NCBI GenBank assembly: GCA_030656435.1
Contig: JAUSOA010000038.1
Coordinates: 1 to 13,071 of the forward strand
DNA: 13,071 nt
From: Acholeplasmataceae bacterium
GTDB taxonomy: Bacteria; Bacillota_I; Bacilli_A; Acholeplasmatales; Acholeplasmataceae
Direction: 5' to 3'
In this document: one piece after another, positions 1 to 6,682 of the stretch
Position numbering within the stretch: the first letter of the stretch is position 1
Layout: the number at the start of each line of letters is the position of its first letter
Notes under the pieces: model-generated
Databases searched by the model: none
What the model saw: the letters and a program-made list of their open reading frames with translations, nothing else
What the model was told of the DNA's origin: nothing
Translations under genes and position numbers: made by a program

Positions 1-666
1 AAAAAGGCTGGTGCAACCCTACTTCGTGGTGGTGCATATAAGCCAAGAACATCTCCATACGCTTTTCAAGGATTAGAGCTTGAAGGTTTGAAGCTACTTA
101 GAAAAATTGGGGACGAAGTGGGATTGAAGATTGTTACTGAAATACCAAGTGCAGATTTACTTCCTCTATTTGAACAATATGTCGACGTCATTCAAGTTGG
201 AGCAAGAAATATGCAAAACTTTCATCTAATGAAGGCCTTAGGTAAATCAACAAAGCCTATTCTATTAAAAAGAGGCTTATCTGCAACCATAGAAGAATGG
301 TTAATGTCAGCTGAATATATTATGGCTGGCGGAAATGAACAAGTTATTTTGTGCGAACGCGGCATTCGTACCTATGAAAAATATACGAGAAATACCTTAG
401 ACATCAGTGCTGTGCTTTCAGTCAAGGAGCTTTCACATTTACCAGTAATCATCGATCCATCTCACGCAGCTGGACGCTGGACAATGATTGAAAAGCTTTC
501 TTTAGCATCCCTAGCTGTTGGAGCACATGGATTGATTGTTGAAGTTCATCATGACCCAGAGCATGCATTATCTGATGGGGCACAGTCCTTAAAGTTAAAC
601 AAGTTCTCATCAATGATGGATGAGCTTGACAAGGTAGCAGTCGTTTTAGGTAAGAAGCTCAGATGA
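1..666 (+). CDS. aroF: 3-deoxy-7-phosphoheptulonate (DAHP) synthase, type I-beta, 5' end missing
   Basis: This enzyme joins phosphoenolpyruvate and erythrose-4-phosphate in the first step of the shikimate pathway. The reading frame is open from base 1, so the N-terminus lies outside the window and 221 residues remain. Seen in the fragment: GGAYKPRTSPYAFQG near residues 10-24, LLKRG, CERGIRTYEKYTRNTLD, DPSHAAG and VEVHHDPEHALSDGAQSL. In the family the metal ligands are Cys, His, Glu and Asp. The His (fragment residue 155, in DPSH), the Glu 26 residues later and the Asp a further 11 later have the spacing I recall for the Thermotoga enzyme. The Cys and any N-terminal regulatory domain would be upstream. 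A TTG at 88 could look like a start, but the conserved GGAYKPRTSP motif lies before it, so it is internal. The stop overlaps the tyrA start by 4 bases. Confidence 0.95.
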   Translation, partial: KKAGATLLRGGAYKPRTSPYAFQGLELEGLKLLRKIGDEVGLKIVTEIPSADLLPLFEQYVDVIQVGARNMQNFHLMKALGKSTKPILLKRGLSATIEEWLMSAEYIMAGGNEQVILCERGIRTYEKYTRNTLDISAVLSVKELSHLPVIIDPSHAAGRWTMIEKLSLASLAVGAHGLIVEVHHDPEHALSDGAQSLKLNKFSSMMDELDKVAVVLGKKLR

Positions 667-1493
667 AGATCTTTGTTGTAGGACTCGGACTCATTGGTGC
701 GTCCTATTCCGAAGGACTACATAAAGCAGGGCACCATATATATGGGTATGATATCAATGAAAGCCTTATGGAAAAAGCAGTTCAATTAGGCTTTTTAGAA
801 AAAGATAATAGCTTATCAAAGATTAGTGCTGCTGATCTAGTGATTTTAGCTTTATATCCAAAATTCAATGTAGATTTTGTAGAAAAAAACAAGAATCTAT
901 TGACTGCAGGACAACTCATTACAGATGTCAGCGGAACAAAAACATGGATGATGTCTGAAATTGAAAAAATATTACCCAATGGAATAACCTATACATCTCA
1001 CCACCCGATGGCGGGTCGTGAGTCCTCTGGATTTGAATCCAGAAATTATCATATGTTTAAAAATGCAAATTTTATTATTGTTAAGGGTAAAAAAAGCGAA
1101 AAAAAGGATATTGAAATTTTAGAACTTATCGCAAAAAACCTGAAATTTGGTAAAATAACAGTAACAGATGCGAAAACACATGATGAGTTAATTGCTTTTA
1201 CTTCACAGTTGACTCATATTCTTGCTGTCTCTTTAATACAAAGCGACCATTTAAAGGAAACAAAAGAAGCAACCGGGGATTCATTTAGAGATCTTACTAG
1301 AATAGCAAAGATCAACGAAGTGATGTGGACAGAGCTTTTTTTAGAGAATAAAGAAGCATTGGTGACGAAAATTAACGAATTTATGACAGAACTTGTTTAT
1401 ATCAAAGAGCTAATCCTAGATGATGATAAAGAACGGTTAATGAATTACTTAAAGGAAGCCAAAGAAAAGAGGAAATCCTTTGACATTTCTTAA
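663..1493 (+). CDS. tyrA: Prephenate dehydrogenase
   Basis: This enzyme oxidatively decarboxylates prephenate to 4-hydroxyphenylpyruvate, committing it to tyrosine. It has 276 residues: an N-terminal Rossmann fold (GLGLIG at 7-12) followed by the all-helical prephenate dehydrogenase domain. Asp30, ending the second strand (GYD), suggests NAD rather than NADP use; this is an inference. Other family motifs are DVSGTK (88-93), SHHPMAG (112-118), QLTH (182-185, with the His expected at the active site), GDSFRDLTRIA (205-215) and the following W-EL--N motif. There is no C-terminal ACT domain, so the common tyrosine-feedback module is absent, and no fused chorismate mutase; a separate mutase lies downstream in the same operon. 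It starts in an ATGA overlap with aroF and ends 14 bases into aroB. Confidence 0.95.
   Translation: MKIFVVGLGLIGASYSEGLHKAGHHIYGYDINESLMEKAVQLGFLEKDNSLSKISAADLVILALYPKFNVDFVEKNKNLLTAGQLITDVSGTKTWMMSEIEKILPNGITYTSHHPMAGRESSGFESRNYHMFKNANFIIVKGKKSEKKDIEILELIAKNLKFGKITVTDAKTHDELIAFTSQLTHILAVSLIQSDHLKETKEATGDSFRDLTRIAKINEVMWTELFLENKEALVTKINEFMTELVYIKELILDDDKERLMNYLKEAKEKRKSFDIS
1468..1475 (+). promoter_or_regulatory. Ribosome binding site that selects a TTG start for aroB
   Basis: AGAGGAAA lies with its GAGG core 7 bases before TTG at 1480. The next in-frame ATG, at 1495, would be about 22 bases away, too far for this site, and no other good site lies between them. This favours the TTG start, which overlaps the tyrA end, although ATG 1495 would sit just after the tyrA stop. 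Confidence 0.65.
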
Positions 1494-2493
1494 AATGCCG
1501 AATTATGACATTCATATCGAAGAGGGTGGGTTAACTCATCTTGCAAAGCACATCAAATCGATTTACGAATTTGATGATCTTTTTGTCGTAACCGATCAAA
1601 ATGTCTTTGATTTATATCATGAAAAGTTGATTCAATCCTTAATTGGCTTTCATCTTTCATTTGTTGTATTACCCCCAGGTGAAAAAACAAAATCACTAGA
1701 TGTCTATCATCAAGCGATTCAAACACTAATCGAAAAAGGAATTAAAAGAAATCATTTAATCCTAGCCTTTGGTGGTGGGGTGATTGGTGATTTGACTGGA
1801 TTTATCGCATCCACTCTTTATAGAGGAATTCCCTACATCCAAATACCTACTACACTCTTAGCACAAGTTGATAGCAGCATTGGTGGTAAGGTTGGTATTG
1901 ACTTAAAGGAAGGCAAAAACCTAATCGGTTCATTCTATGATCCAAAATTTGTTTTAATCGACCCTAATTTACTCAAGACACTTCCAAAACGAGAATATGT
2001 AAATGGACTTGCAGAAATGATTAAAGCGGGATTGATTGGTGATAAAAAGCTGTATCATTATTTATTGGAAAACGACACTGTCACCGAAACAGAAATTGCA
2101 GAATCTATTTTAGTTAAAAGAAATGTGGTCCTATTAGATCCATATGATAAAAAGGAAAGAATGTATCTCAATTTTGGCCATACATTCGGTCACGCGATTG
2201 AAAAGAAGCATCAGTATGAAACCTATCTACACGGTGAAGCGATTAGCTATGGGATGCTCATTGCTCTTCAAATTGGGATTCACATTGATGAAACCAAACA
2301 AGAACTCTACCATGAGGTTAAAGAACTACTCTTAAAAAGAGGTCTTGTCAAAGAACCACTACTTGAAATGGAAGACTATAGAGATGAGATTATTCATGAT
2401 AAGAAATTTTTAGCAGATGGACTTAACTTCATCATCGTAACAAAACCAGGTGATGTTAAAATTGTTAAACTCAAGGAAATCGATATGCTATGA
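1480..2493 (+). CDS. aroB: 3-dehydroquinate synthase
   Basis: This NAD- and divalent-metal-dependent enzyme cyclises DAHP to 3-dehydroquinate, the second shikimate step. The 337 residues are close to the usual family length. NAD-binding features are PPGEKTKS (65-72) and FGGGVIGDLTGF (97-108), followed by IPTTLLAQVDSSIGGKVGID. The expected metal ligands are all visible: Glu179 in NGLAEMIK, His234 in NFGHTFGHA and His251 in HGEA. His238, the second His of GHTFGH, corresponds to a catalytic residue in studied enzymes. The start is a TTG chosen because of the SD site 7 bases before it. The gene overlaps tyrA by 14 bases and aroA by 4 (ATGA). No defect is visible. Confidence 0.95.
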   Translation: MTFLKMPNYDIHIEEGGLTHLAKHIKSIYEFDDLFVVTDQNVFDLYHEKLIQSLIGFHLSFVVLPPGEKTKSLDVYHQAIQTLIEKGIKRNHLILAFGGGVIGDLTGFIASTLYRGIPYIQIPTTLLAQVDSSIGGKVGIDLKEGKNLIGSFYDPKFVLIDPNLLKTLPKREYVNGLAEMIKAGLIGDKKLYHYLLENDTVTETEIAESILVKRNVVLLDPYDKKERMYLNFGHTFGHAIEKKHQYETYLHGEAISYGMLIALQIGIHIDETKQELYHEVKELLLKRGLVKEPLLEMEDYRDEIIHDKKFLADGLNFIIVTKPGDVKIVKLKEIDML

Positions 2494-3752
2494 AGATAAC
2501 TATTAACCCGACGAAACTTAAAGGAATGCTTCAAGTCGTATCTTCAAAATCATTATCACATAGATACATTATCGCAGCAGGCTTAGCAAATGGAACAAGT
2601 ATCATCAAAAACGCATTAGAATCTGATGATCTAACAGCAACTAGAAACGCGCTACAATCCTTAGGTGTAGCATTTGATCAAAATAAAGTGATTGGTAGTG
2701 AACTTAAGGTCGTTCAAAATATTATAGATTGTATGGAGTCTGGTTCTACACTGAGATTCATGATTCCAATATCAATGCTTTTAAGAGATGAAATCACCTT
2801 TATAGGTCAAGGAAGATTACCCTTGCGTCCACTTGATGTCTATTTTGATATATTCAATCAAAAACACCTTTTCTACAAAAAGGAAAATGATGAATTTAAT
2901 CTTCCTTTAACCGTAAGAGGTCCTCTCAAGCCAGGTTTTTATCAGATGAGAGGAGATGTGAGCTCACAGTTTTTAACTGGTATGCTATTTGCACTACCTC
3001 TTTTAAGAAAAGACTCAGTCATTGAAATGACAACTCCAATAGAATCTAAGGGATATGTTGATTTAACATTAGATGTCCTAAAAACCTTTGGCATTCACAT
3101 CCTATCTGTTGATCAATACTTTTATATAAAAGGAAATCAATCCTATATACCAAAGGAAGCGACTGTTGAAGGAGATTTTTCTCAAGCAGCGTTTTGGATG
3201 GTAGCGGGATTAATCGGAGATGAAATCACCCTAAAAAGCTTAAACCCAATAAGTAAGCAAGGGGATGCTAAGATTATTGATATTATCAAGGAAATGCATG
3301 GTGATATCGAATACAATGACCGAGAAAGATTTTATAAAATAGAACCAAGCGAAACCTATGGAACAATGATCGACTTATCGCAAATTCCTGATTTGGGACC
3401 AATCCTAATGGTGCTTGCATCCTTAAGTAAAGGGAGCACAAAATTTGTTGGATGCTCTAGATTACGCATGAAGGAATCTGACCGTTTAGATGTGATGTAT
3501 CAAGTATTAACTAAGCTTGGTGTCCATATGGAAATAGATGGTGATGAAGCCGTTATCCATGGTCAAGAAAGCTTTATCGGCAATCTTGAATTAGATAGCT
3601 TTGGGGATCATAGAATCGCGATGGCAATTGCTGTTGCAGCAATTCGCGCTGATGGTCCAATTACTATCAATCATGCGGAAGTCGTTAGTAAATCCTACCC
3701 GAATTTTTTTGAAATCTATAAGGAACTAGGAGGGCAAATCAATGAATCTTGA
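2490..3752 (+). CDS. aroA: 3-phosphoshikimate 1-carboxyvinyltransferase (EPSP synthase)
   Basis: This enzyme transfers the enolpyruvyl group of PEP to shikimate-3-phosphate. The 420 residues match the two-domain family. Visible motifs are KSLSHR (20-25), ESGSTLRF (83-90), SSQ (158-160), PDLGP (300-304), RLRMKESDR (324-332), GDHR (372-375) and VVSKSYPNFF (398-407). By alignment to the E. coli protein, Lys20, Arg89, Asp301, Glu329, Asp373, His374 and Arg375 fill the substrate-binding and catalytic positions. The PEP loop keeps its key glycine (Gly85) but reads ESGST where E. coli has NAGTA; this loop form is familiar from clostridial-type enzymes. The start is in an ATGA overlap with aroB, and the end overlaps the chorismate mutase start by 11 bases. 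Confidence 0.95.
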   Translation: MKITINPTKLKGMLQVVSSKSLSHRYIIAAGLANGTSIIKNALESDDLTATRNALQSLGVAFDQNKVIGSELKVVQNIIDCMESGSTLRFMIPISMLLRDEITFIGQGRLPLRPLDVYFDIFNQKHLFYKKENDEFNLPLTVRGPLKPGFYQMRGDVSSQFLTGMLFALPLLRKDSVIEMTTPIESKGYVDLTLDVLKTFGIHILSVDQYFYIKGNQSYIPKEATVEGDFSQAAFWMVAGLIGDEITLKSLNPISKQGDAKIIDIIKEMHGDIEYNDRERFYKIEPSETYGTMIDLSQIPDLGPILMVLASLSKGSTKFVGCSRLRMKESDRLDVMYQVLTKLGVHMEIDGDEAVIHGQESFIGNLELDSFGDHRIAMAIAVAAIRADGPITINHAEVVSKSYPNFFEIYKELGGQINES

Positions 3753-3996
3753 AGAATTAAGAAAAGCAATTGACGCAGTTGATCATGACATGATGGAGCT
3801 ATTCAAGAAAAGAATGGAACTCTCCTATATGGTGGGAGAATATAAAAAATTAAACCATCTTCAAATATTAGATTCATCTAGAGAAAAAGAATTACTAAAA
3901 AATAGAAGAGAAGAGCTTGGTGATGACTCGCTTTGGCCATACTACGAGGCATTCATAAAAGAAATCATGAAGCTTTCAAAGGAGTACCAAAAATGA
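3742..3996 (+). CDS. aroQ: Chorismate mutase, AroQ class, monofunctional
   Basis: This small, probably cytoplasmic and dimeric all-helical enzyme rearranges chorismate to prephenate, the substrate of the TyrA encoded upstream. It has 84 residues. Compared with the E. coli P-protein mutase domain, every catalytic residue is present at a constant offset of four: Arg7, Arg24, Lys35, Asp44, Arg47 and Glu48, with Gln83 matching Gln88 near the C-terminus. In many bacteria this domain is fused to DAHP synthase, prephenate dehydratase or TyrA; here it stands alone. The start is supported by AGGAGGG at 3728-3734, 7 bases before the ATG and inside aroA, the strongest SD site in the operon. It overlaps aroE by 4 bases. 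The symbol aroQ is also used for type II dehydroquinase, which this is not. Confidence 0.92.
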   Translation: MNLEELRKAIDAVDHDMMELFKKRMELSYMVGEYKKLNHLQILDSSREKELLKNRREELGDDSLWPYYEAFIKEIMKLSKEYQK

Positions 3997-4781
3997 GCGA
4001 TCGATATGGATTAATCGGAAAAAACATTAGTCATTCTAAGTCCCCTCAAATTCACAGCTTTATGGCTAAGAAACTTGGTCTTGATATTAAGTATGATCTT
4101 TTTGATATTGAAGAATCAGATATCTCACACCTTTTAAAGCATTTGAGAAGTGGGGTTTTTAAAGGCTTTAATGTAACAGTCCCATATAAGCAAGTAATGA
4201 TGAAGCATGTGGATATACTCACTCCAAAGGCTTCGCGCATTCGTGCAGTCAATACAATCTATATGAAGAATGGGAAGATTATCGGAGACAATACCGATTA
4301 TGATGGATTTTTAGGTCTGCTCAATCGGAATCGTGTGAATGTCAAGGATAAACAGGTTTATTTACTCGGTGCTGGAGGAGCTGCAAAGGCAGCATATATT
4401 GTTTTATCTGATTTAGGTGCTAAAGTAACTGTCGTTTCAAGACAAACCAATGATTTAGACCCACTATTTCAGCACATCATCTCCTATCAAAAAATCGATC
4501 CTTTTAAGGTAGAAATTTATGTACAAGCAACTCCGATTGGGACATACCCAAAGGTTGATGATTCTGTCTTAAGCAAGGTTTATGTAGAAAACCAAACAGT
4601 TATTGATTTAGTTTATAATCCTCCTGTCACAAAGATTATGAAGGATGCAAAGCTAGGTATTGGTGGTATTTATATGCTCATAATACAGGCGATTAAGAGT
4701 GAAGAAATTTGGTTTGATCGAAAGATTGATATCACCGATAAACTCGTTGAAGAATTGAAGGAAATCATCTATCATGAATAG
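3993..4781 (+). CDS. aroE: Shikimate dehydrogenase
   Basis: This enzyme reduces 3-dehydroshikimate to shikimate, normally with NADPH. It has 262 residues. Substrate-domain motifs are GLIGKNISHSKSP (6-18), NVTVPYK (60-66) with catalytic Lys66, AVNT (85-88) and GDNTDYDGF (98-106) with the paired catalytic Asp102. The cofactor domain follows, with LLGAGGAAKAA as the nucleotide-binding loop, then QATPIGTYP, DLVYNPP and the C-terminal GIYMLIIQAI helix. An upstream in-frame start at 3933 would add 20 residues that read through the chorismate mutase gene in another frame and match nothing in the family. The ATG at 3993, with AAAGGAG at 3978-3984 and an ATGA overlap, is preferred. It overlaps aroC by 8 bases. 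Confidence 0.95.
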   Translation: MSDRYGLIGKNISHSKSPQIHSFMAKKLGLDIKYDLFDIEESDISHLLKHLRSGVFKGFNVTVPYKQVMMKHVDILTPKASRIRAVNTIYMKNGKIIGDNTDYDGFLGLLNRNRVNVKDKQVYLLGAGGAAKAAYIVLSDLGAKVTVVSRQTNDLDPLFQHIISYQKIDPFKVEIYVQATPIGTYPKVDDSVLSKVYVENQTVIDLVYNPPVTKIMKDAKLGIGGIYMLIIQAIKSEEIWFDRKIDITDKLVEELKEIIYHE

Positions 4782-5760
4782 CTATGGAAATCTTTTTAAA
4801 GTAACTTTATATGGAGAATCACACCAAGAAGCTATTGGTGTTGTTATCGATGGAATACCAGCAGGCATTCAAATTGATCTAGAAAGAATTACTTTAGACC
4901 TAAAGAAAAGACAACCAGGAGCTATTGGTACAACAAAAAGAATTGAACCTGACCTTTTTAAGATTACCTCGGGAGTATTTAACGGGTATTCTACAGGCTC
5001 TCCTATTCATTTAACGATTGAAAATGTAAATACTCAATCGAAGGATTATGAGCACTTAATACATCAACCTAGACCTGGTCATGCTGATTTTGTAGCCAAC
5101 ATCAAATATAAAGGCTTTCAAGATTACCGTGGTGGAGGTAGATTTTCCGGAAGATTAACAGCCGCTTTAGTAGCTGCTGGAGCGATAGCGAAAATGGTGA
5201 TTCCATTTGAATTATCGAATGAACTCATCCAAGTAGGAGCATTAACCGATTTATCGAAAATAGACGAATATCTAGAAAATATAGCGAAGCAAGGCGACTC
5301 AGTAGGTGGGTTGATTGAGATTAAGGCTACAAATATGATTGTTGGACTTGGAGAACCATTTTTCAATAAGCTAGATGCTGAAATTGCTAAGATGATGTTT
5401 TCAATACCAGCGGTCAAGGGTGTTGAAATTGGAACAGGATTTAAAGGCTTAACAATGCTAGGAAGTCAGTTTAATGATGAGTTCATCGATGAAGCTGGGA
5501 AAACAAAAACGAACAATTCTGGTGGAGTGTCTGGTGGAATATCCAATGGCAATGATCTGATAGTCAAAGTGATGATTAAGCCAACCTCATCGATTCAAAA
5601 ATCTCAAGAAACCTTTAGCTTTGAAACCAACCAAAAGGAAGTTCTTCAAATTGGTGGAAGACATGATGTATGTATCGCTAGAAGAGCAGGGATTGTTTTA
5701 GAAAATGCACTAGCTATAGTATTGGCTGATTTATATTTGATTAGCAAAGCATATCATTAA
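4774..5760 (+). CDS. aroC: Chorismate synthase, short form
   Basis: This enzyme converts EPSP to chorismate using reduced FMN. Family signatures are GESH (14-17, with the active-site His17), RPGHAD (100-105, second conserved His103), DYRGGGRFSGR (117-127), AAGAIAK, NNSGGVSGG (247-255) and GGRHD (294-298). At 328 residues it is clearly shorter than the usual 350-390, yet all motifs from the first to the last are present in order, so it is a compact form rather than a truncation. The signature reads GESHQ where many family members have GESHG. AAGGAA at about 4758-4763 precedes the ATG inside aroE. It is the last gene of the operon, followed within 40 bases by a strong hairpin terminator. Confidence 0.95.
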   Translation: MNSYGNLFKVTLYGESHQEAIGVVIDGIPAGIQIDLERITLDLKKRQPGAIGTTKRIEPDLFKITSGVFNGYSTGSPIHLTIENVNTQSKDYEHLIHQPRPGHADFVANIKYKGFQDYRGGGRFSGRLTAALVAAGAIAKMVIPFELSNELIQVGALTDLSKIDEYLENIAKQGDSVGGLIEIKATNMIVGLGEPFFNKLDAEIAKMMFSIPAVKGVEIGTGFKGLTMLGSQFNDEFIDEAGKTKTNNSGGVSGGISNGNDLIVKVMIKPTSSIQKSQETFSFETNQKEVLQIGGRHDVCIARRAGIVLENALAIVLADLYLISKAYH

Positions 5761-5795
5761 TAAACATCCATTATTTTATTAACTTCTAAAAAGAG

Positions 5796-5850
5796 AAAAA
5801 CCTTCTATAAATCGGGAAATTGTCCGAAATCAGAAGGTTTTTTATTATTT
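5796..5850. terminator. Bidirectional terminator between convergent aroC and XRE regulator genes
   Basis: A perfect 11-bp stem, AAAAACCTTCT (5796-5806) with AGAAGGTTTTT (5832-5842), encloses a 25-base loop. The loop holds its own small stem, TCGG (5812-5815) with CCGA (5824-5827). T-rich tails exist on both strands: TTTTTT then ATTATTTT on +, and the A-run at 5796-5800 with more A beyond on -. It can therefore stop the aro operon on + and the membrane protein/XRE unit on -. Confidence 0.85.
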
Positions 5851-5863
5851 TGGCTTTGTTCGA

Positions 5864-6097
5864 TTACTTTATTTTCTCATCTAGGACTACATATTCAAAA
5901 ACATCATCGATTGGTACCTCAAATACTCTTGCTATTTTATATGCTAGATCTAAAGAAGGAGTATATTTCCCAAGCTCAATTGCGTTAATCGTTTGTCTAG
6001 AAACGCCAGTCAGCTCAGCAAGTGTTTGTTGAGACATTTCATTGGCAAAAAAGCGTAAGGTCTTTATTTTGTTATTGATTTCATATTTTTTATGCAT
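5864..6097 (-). CDS. Small XRE/Cro-type helix-turn-helix regulator
   Basis: This 77-residue DNA-binding protein is almost entirely one HTH_3 domain. The helix-turn-helix is seen in SQQTLAELTGVSRQTINAIE (22-41), followed by LGKYTPSLDLAYKIARVFEVPIDDVF, typical of short Firmicutes repressors that bind as dimers. The frame could start 45 bases further upstream, but that extension lies in the membrane protein gene. ATG 6097 has an AAAGGGA site about 6 bases before it and gives the usual length. It overlaps the upstream membrane protein gene by 8 bases, so the two are made together. The target is not shown by sequence; the palindrome and direct repeats at the promoter of the pair are the obvious candidate, giving autoregulation. 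It is followed by the shared bidirectional terminator. Confidence 0.88.
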   Translation of the reverse strand: MHKKYEINNKIKTLRFFANEMSQQTLAELTGVSRQTINAIELGKYTPSLDLAYKIARVFEVPIDDVFEYVVLDEKIK

Positions 6098-6608
6098 GAC
6101 GAATCCCTTTTCTGTAATAATAAAGCTGAAGTAGACCCTCAAATGCTGAACCTGTGCTAAAGGATAAGAAGAGAATATTCAGCATGATAATTGGTGAGTA
6201 GCCTAAAAGAATTGAGAATAAAGACATCATAAACCCAATACCCGCAAATATAAATCCAATACGCATCGATTTAAGTTCTATAAGCTTGCCCATTTCATCT
6301 TCTGTAGTGTCAGTTTTAATCATCGAAGAGATTTTGACTTCAATTTCTTTATCTGTAATGTCCTTATTTTCCATTTTTAACTTAATTGCTAAGTGAATTG
6401 AGTAGAATATATGGAATAAGATCATAATCACGATAATCGCAATAATCCCAATCCCTATAAAGTAAAGCATAGTAGTTGCCCAAAATTTTAAGGTTAGTGA
6501 TTCAGCTGATCCCTCATTGTACTTAAAAATAGCATAGAATAAGTAAGATAGGGTAATGAGTAATCCAGTTACAGATGTTACAATTGTCTTTTTTTCATGA
6601 TAAGTCAT
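6090..6608 (-). CDS. Four-helix membrane protein of unknown function, paired with XRE regulator
   Basis: I do not recognise a named family with certainty. The 172 residues contain four likely membrane helices at about 9-28, 43-71, 114-136 and 138-157. A charged stretch at 72-113, rich in Lys, Glu and Asp and including TTEDEMGKLIELKS, probably lies in the cytoplasm. No signal peptide, catalytic motif or metal-binding cluster is visible. Small membrane proteins of this build are often encoded next to short XRE regulators in Firmicutes, and in such pairs the membrane protein may sense a signal or hold the regulator; that is inference here. The start ATG at 6608 has AAGGAG (6617-6622 on the minus strand) at good spacing, behind a strong promoter. 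It overlaps the regulator gene by 8 bases. Confidence 0.85.
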   Translation of the reverse strand: MTYHEKKTIVTSVTGLLITLSYLFYAIFKYNEGSAESLTLKFWATTMLYFIGIGIIAIIVIMILFHIFYSIHLAIKLKMENKDITDKEIEVKISSMIKTDTTEDEMGKLIELKSMRIGFIFAGIGFMMSLFSILLGYSPIIMLNILFLSFSTGSAFEGLLQLYYYRKGIRHA

Positions 6609-6636
6609 TTTTATCGCTCCTTGTTAAGTATTATAT

Positions 6637-6666
6637 ACACATTGTAAAATATTTAATACAATATGT
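6637..6666. promoter_or_regulatory. 30-bp near-palindrome over the XRE operon promoter, candidate operator
   Basis: ACACATTGTA (6637-6646) and TACAATATGT (6657-6666) are inverted repeats matching at 9 of 10 positions, around a 10-base centre containing the self-complementary AAATATTT. The left arm covers the -10 and the right arm enters the -35. A dimeric repressor bound here would block the polymerase. The XRE protein of the same operon is the likely ligand, which is inference. Confidence 0.6.
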
Positions 6667-6669
6667 CAA
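6641..6669 (-). promoter_or_regulatory. Promoter of the membrane protein/XRE operon
   Basis: Read on the minus strand, TTGACA (6669-6664) is followed after exactly 17 bases by TACAAT (6646-6641). This is a consensus -35 and a one-mismatch -10 at ideal spacing. Transcription would start near 6634, shortly before the SD site at 6622-6617. A second TATAAT lies at 6635-6630 but has no matching -35. Confidence 0.8.
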
Positions 6670-6682
6670 GTATATTATACAC

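Larger units (their letters stand above)
6622..6682. repeat. Pair of 19-bp direct repeats, 42 bp apart, bracketing the XRE operon promoter
   Basis: TGTTAAGTATTATATACAC (6622-6640) and TGTCAAGTATATTATACAC (6664-6682) match at 16 of 19 positions. Their offset of 42 bp is about four helical turns, so both copies face the same side of the DNA. One copy contains the -35, the other lies between the -10 and the SD site. Each also contains a near-palindromic GTAT-N3-ATAC core. Confidence 0.6.

Noticed and set aside
88..666. A DAHP synthase gene starting at the TTG at 88
   Set aside because: The same frame is open back to base 1 and contains the conserved GGAYKPRTSPYAFQG motif, so the gene is cut by the window edge rather than starting here.
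3933..3992. A longer N-terminus for AroE
   Set aside because: The added 20 residues come from the chorismate mutase gene read in another frame, while ATG 3993 has a good SD site and matches the family start.
5820..6032. A 70-residue plus-strand gene opposite the XRE regulator
   Set aside because: It lies over the terminator and antisense to a clear helix-turn-helix gene, with no SD site or recognisable protein features.
6098..6142. A longer N-terminus for the XRE regulator
   Set aside because: The extension lies inside the membrane protein gene and exceeds the usual length of such regulators; ATG 6097 has its own SD-like site.
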